A stretch of 8,281 nt of DNA from Clostridiales bacterium (lineage in GTDB: Bacteria > Bacillota > Clostridia > Christensenellales > Aristaeellaceae): NCBI GenBank assembly GCA_004556545.1, contig SFGO01000102.1, positions 1-8,281 on the forward strand, read 5' to 3'. Positions 5,868 to 8,281 of the stretch are shown piece after piece; within the stretch, counting starts at the first letter, position 1, and the number at the start of each line of letters is the position of its first letter. The notes under the pieces are model-generated. The model was not told where the DNA came from. It made no database searches and was given only the letters and a program-made list of their open reading frames with translations. A program made the position numbers and the translations under genes.

Positions 5868-7581
5868 CGTCGTCCCCTCCCATCTGAATTCTGGCAATTT
5901 GAGCGTACAGCGGGCAATCCCGCAGCAAAACGTCATGGGTGCCCAGCCCGGCCATCCGGCCTTCCTCCAGCACCAAAATCTGATCTGCGTTTTTGACGGA
6001 GCTGACCCGCTGCGCCACCAGTACGATGGTGGCGTCCGGGTATTCCTTCCGAATGGCGGCCCGCATCAGAGCGTCGGTGCGGTAGTCCAGCGCGCTGGAA
6101 GAATCGTCCAGAATGAGAATTTCCGGGTTTCCGGCCAGCGCCCGGGCAATGAGCAGCCGCTGCTTCTGTCCGCCGGACAGGTTCATCGCCTTGGCCCGGA
6201 CGGGATGATCGTAGCCCTCCGGCGTGGCCAGAATGAATTCCTCGGCCTGCGCGCAGCGGGCCGCTTTTTCAATGGCTTCCCGGGGCAGGCCGCGGCCCAG
6301 ATCGATGTTTTCATAAATGGTGCCCGCAAAGAAAGCGTCCGACTGGAACGCCACGCCGAACAGGCCGTGAAGCCGGGCTTCCTCCATTCCGGCGATGTTT
6401 TCGCCGTCCACGTAGATCGCGCCTTCATCCGGCGGATAGAACCGCTGCAATAGCTGGATCAGCGTGGTTTTGCCGCTGCCCGTGGCGCCGATTACGCCCA
6501 GCGTTTCGCCCCGGCCCACCGACAGGGTGACAGGCCCCAGATCGTATCCGTGGGCGGGTTGAGCGTAGGAAAAGCACACCTTGTCGAAGACGATGCGGGA
6601 CTGGTTTTCCAGCCGCTTCAGCCCGCCCTGAGGCGCTTCGTCCGGCAGATTCAGCACCTCGGCGATCCGGTTCGCGGAGGCCGCCGCCTGCGAAAGCATG
6701 ACGAACATCTTGTTCACCGACATCATGGCGTTGAGAATGATGGTGAAATACGTCAGAAACGCGATGATGCTTCCGGGCTTGGTCAGCCCCAGATTGACCC
6801 AGTACGCCCCGCAGACCACCACCGCCGTCAGCCCCAGATTGAGCAGAAGCTGCATCATCGGATTGGTAGCCGCCATCACCGCGTCAGCGTGGATCTGGCT
6901 GCGGGAAAGCGCCTCGCTGTCCCGCTGAAAGCGGGCGCATTCATAATCGCCCTTGGACAGGGCGCGAATGACCCGAATGCCGGTAATATCGTCCCGGACA
7001 GTACGCACCATCCGGTCCACATTCTGCTGAACGGTTCCATACAGGGAAAGACCCCGTCGGGAGATCAGCGCAACGCCCAGCGTCAGCAGGGGAAGGGTCA
7101 TCAGCAGCACCAGACTGAGCCGGAAGTCCATCAGCATGGTAACGATGATGCCGCCGGTGAGCAGAATGGGCGCGCGCACGCCCAACCGCTGCATCCGGCC
7201 CAGCGTCTGGTTGACGTTGTAGGTGTCGCTGGTCAGCCGGGAGATCAGGCTGGGCACGGTCAGCTCGTCCATTTGGCGGGCGGAGAGGTGCTCGATTTTT
7301 TCAAACAGGTCGCGGCGGATGCGGCGGGTCGCGTCCCGGGATACGGCGGAGGCCCGGCGGTTGGCGATGACGTTGCCCGCCAGCGCAATGACCGCGCACA
7401 GGGCCATGCCAGCGCCCCAGAGGAAAATGGCCCGTTTGTCGCCCGTGGGCACGATTTCGTCGATGATGTGGGCCAGAATCCAAGGAATGGCCAGATCCAT
7501 CACGGTGCCCGCCAGCTTGATGCCGAAGCCGGTCAGCATCCGTCCCAGCAGCGGCTTCAGATAGCCCATGATCTGTTTCAT
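5854..7581 (-). CDS. ABC exporter half-transporter 1 (degenerate ATP site subunit)
   Basis: A 575-residue half-transporter with an N-terminal membrane domain (about residues 5-310) and a C-terminal ATPase domain. Motifs are Walker A GATGSGKT (365-372), Q-loop Gln413, an intact signature LSGGQ (468-472) and Walker B ILILDD (488-493). Asp493 replaces the catalytic Glu, and Gln524 (VAQRVS) replaces the switch His. Its own ATP site should bind but hardly hydrolyse, while its LSGGQ completes the partner's active site. This is the usual division of labour in heterodimeric exporters of Firmicutes and Thermotoga. The chosen ATG at 7581 overlaps the marR stop as ATGA; a GTG at 7590 would add three residues and cannot be excluded. 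The ribosome site is weak, consistent with coupling to marR translation. The tail is acidic and Ala-rich (GGDDDAAA). Confidence 0.92.
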   Translation of the reverse strand: MKQIMGYLKPLLGRMLTGFGIKLAGTVMDLAIPWILAHIIDEIVPTGDKRAIFLWGAGMALCAVIALAGNVIANRRASAVSRDATRRIRRDLFEKIEHLSARQMDELTVPSLISRLTSDTYNVNQTLGRMQRLGVRAPILLTGGIIVTMLMDFRLSLVLLMTLPLLTLGVALISRRGLSLYGTVQQNVDRMVRTVRDDITGIRVIRALSKGDYECARFQRDSEALSRSQIHADAVMAATNPMMQLLLNLGLTAVVVCGAYWVNLGLTKPGSIIAFLTYFTIILNAMMSVNKMFVMLSQAAASANRIAEVLNLPDEAPQGGLKRLENQSRIVFDKVCFSYAQPAHGYDLGPVTLSVGRGETLGVIGATGSGKTTLIQLLQRFYPPDEGAIYVDGENIAGMEEARLHGLFGVAFQSDAFFAGTIYENIDLGRGLPREAIEKAARCAQAEEFILATPEGYDHPVRAKAMNLSGGQKQRLLIARALAGNPEILILDDSSSALDYRTDALMRAAIRKEYPDATIVLVAQRVSSVKNADQILVLEEGRMAGLGTHDVLLRDCPLYAQIARIQMGGDDDAAA

Positions 7582-8021
7582 CCGTCCCACCCCACTTCCC
7601 GGTCGATAAAGTCCCGTGCCCGCTGAGAGACCCGCTCCATCAGCGCTTGCAGCTGGTCACGCTCGTCTGCCGTCATATCGGCCAGCAGATAGTCGTTCCA
7701 GCCGCGTACCAGCTCCCGCACCAGCGGGATGATCTCCAATGCCTGCTCCGTAGGATAGACCAGCTGGCAGCGGCGATCCTCCCGGCTGGGTTCCCGGCGG
7801 ACAAGGCCCTGCTTTTCCAGCGCGGCGATCTGTCTTGTAACGGTGGATTTGTTGAAATACAGCGCCTTGGCCAGCTCCTCCTGCGTCAGGCCGGGGCAGC
7901 GGCACAGGCGCAGCAGATAGGGCACCTGTCCGCCGCAGATGCCCAGTTTTTTTAGACCAGCGCTCCGCTGCATCTGAGTGCAGCGGCCGATGATGTTCAG
8001 ACTATGGGTAAAGGACGGCAT
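7578..8021 (-). CDS. MarR-family transcriptional regulator
   Basis: A 147-residue winged-helix regulator, the usual size for MarR proteins, which bind palindromic DNA as dimers and release it on binding small molecules. The helix-turn-helix region runs from about residue 45 (LTQEELAKALYFNKSTVTRQ) to Val74, followed by the wing with the conserved Arg/Asp-rich stretch REPSREDRR (76-84). Flanking N- and C-terminal helices would form the dimer interface. The start at 8021 has an AGGAG site (8029-8033) seven bases away. It is the first gene of an operon with two ABC genes; its stop overlaps the first one by four bases. The context says it represses its own operon and is relieved by a transported compound. 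A TTGC-N4-GCAA palindrome in its leader is the likely operator. Confidence 0.93.
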   Translation of the reverse strand: MPSFTHSLNIIGRCTQMQRSAGLKKLGICGGQVPYLLRLCRCPGLTQEELAKALYFNKSTVTRQIAALEKQGLVRREPSREDRRCQLVYPTEQALEIIPLVRELVRGWNDYLLADMTADERDQLQALMERVSQRARDFIDREVGWDG

Positions 8022-8044
8022 GGTATTTCTCCTATTTTAATTTG

Positions 8045-8058
8045 GTTGCATACGCAAC
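8045..8058. promoter_or_regulatory. Likely MarR operator palindrome
   Basis: GTTGC-ATAC-GCAAC is a perfect 5-bp inverted repeat with a 4-bp spacer, a size and TTGC/GCAA layout typical of MarR-family sites. It lies just downstream of the expected transcription start of marR (about 8064), where a bound dimer would block initiation or early elongation. Assignment to this MarR is inferred from position. Confidence 0.6.
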
Positions 8059-8070
8059 GAATTCACAAAA

Positions 8071-8099
8071 ATCCTATCATGAACACAGGAAACTGTCAA
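8071..8099 (-). promoter_or_regulatory. Promoter of the marR-ABC operon
   Basis: On the minus strand a perfect TTGACA (8099-8094) and TAGGAT (8076-8071; four of six bases) are exactly 17 bp apart, the best sigma-A promoter in the window. Transcription should start near 8064, giving a leader of roughly 40 bases that contains the palindrome at 8045-8058. Confidence 0.75.
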
Positions 8100-8156
8100 G
8101 CACGGCGAAGGAAAAACGGTTCGTCAATGACAGAGGGGTGTCCATCTCAGAGTGTC

Positions 8157-8191
8157 AAAAAAGTGGAGGTGCAGGAGGCAGTGCTGCCACT
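8157..8191 (-). terminator. Terminator-like hairpin ending copy B of the structured element
   Basis: On the minus strand AGTGG-CAG (8191-8184) pairs with CTG...CCACT (8174-8172 and 8166-8162), with a 5-nt bulge and a 9-nt loop. It runs directly into TTTTTT (8162-8157). The bulge weakens it, but the T-run is good. It would separate a transcript entering from the right edge from the marR promoter about 60 bases on. Confidence 0.5.
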
Positions 8192-8281
8192 CAATCGTCG
8201 CAGGGACTACTGCCGTAGTCCCCGCTCGTTTCGTGTCACACCTGCGGGTCGCTAACCGCCTGCGGCGGTTGTGCCCACCGG
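8184..8281 (-). ncRNA. Candidate structured RNA element, copy B (may continue past window end)
   Basis: No protein gene is visible. Read on the minus strand the order is: hairpin AACCGCC-GCA-GGCGGTT (8270-8254, 7 bp perfect), TAGCGAC (8254-8248), CGAAACGAG (8233-8225), perfect 8-bp stem GGGACTAC/GTAGTCCC around a GGCA loop (8222-8203), and CGACGATTGAG (8200-8190), which runs into the terminator-like hairpin. The segment 8254-8190 aligns without gaps to plus-strand 14-78. Six of the eight pairs in the GGCA stem differ between copies, and all stay paired. This copy ends soon after the shared core, unlike copy A, which continues for a further 200 bases. The family is not recognised. Confidence 0.55.

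Noticed and set aside
1614..7626. Very long open frames on the plus strand opposite the pfk, ahcY and ABC genes
   Set aside because: Their translations are rich in His, Gln, Gly and Arg with no recognisable domain, and they mirror well-supported minus-strand genes. Such frames are expected opposite GC-rich coding sequence.
8128..8157. TGACA...TGTCA inverted repeat upstream of the marR promoter
   Set aside because: Only five pairs separated by 20 bases with no inner pairing; too weak to call as a site.
1..8281. CRISPR array, insertion sequence or integrase
   Set aside because: No regularly spaced direct repeats and no transposase or recombinase motif on either strand.

Overview
The window is GC-rich, with six large genes plus one regulator gene packed on the minus strand in short, overlapping operons. 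The protein families suggest a gut-type anaerobic Firmicute (Clostridia, perhaps Oscillospiraceae or relatives): a MarR regulator with a heterodimeric ABC exporter, a Thermotoga/clostridial-type adenosylhomocysteinase, a phosphofructokinase with PKTIDND and GGNGT motifs, and a split chromate-type transporter. The taxonomy is an inference from family resemblance and not a measured result.

Layout from left to right. Positions 1-304 hold no convincing protein gene. They contain a hairpin-rich stretch, read on the plus strand, that ends in a strong intrinsic terminator (273-304). Positions 321-1459 (minus) hold two short-chain CHR-domain transporter genes coupled by an ATGA overlap, with a promoter and a perfect 14-bp palindrome upstream. 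An intrinsic terminator (1571-1601) ends the next unit, ahcY then a phosphofructokinase gene (3981-1620, minus). Positions 8021-4098 (minus) form a tight operon: marR, ABC half-transporter 1, ABC half-transporter 2. It has a good sigma-A promoter and a TTGC-N4-GCAA palindrome that is a likely self-operator. Positions 8157-8281 are noncoding and hold a second hairpin element, on the minus strand, ending in a terminator-like hairpin with a T-run.

The most interesting signal lies at the two window edges. Positions 14-78 (plus) and 8254-8190 (minus) align without gaps over 65 nt. They share the blocks TAGCGAC, CGAAACGAG, a GGCA tetraloop and CGA(T/C)GATTGAG. The 8-bp stem closing the GGCA loop differs in six of its eight base pairs, yet pairs perfectly in both copies. 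A second hairpin just upstream of TAGCGAC also changes sequence while keeping its pairing. Compensatory change of this kind indicates selection on structure, so I read the two as copies of a structured RNA (or structured DNA repeat) family that I cannot name. Both copies point inward and both are cut or nearly cut by the window edges.

Taken together the protein genes are ordinary housekeeping and efflux functions: recycling of S-adenosylhomocysteine, glycolytic phosphorylation of fructose 6-phosphate, anion export, and drug export under MarR control. Points worth a closer look within them are the atypical active-site residues of the phosphofructokinase, the Lys at the position of the purine-contacting Glu in AhcY, and the textbook one-degenerate-site asymmetry of the ABC pair.
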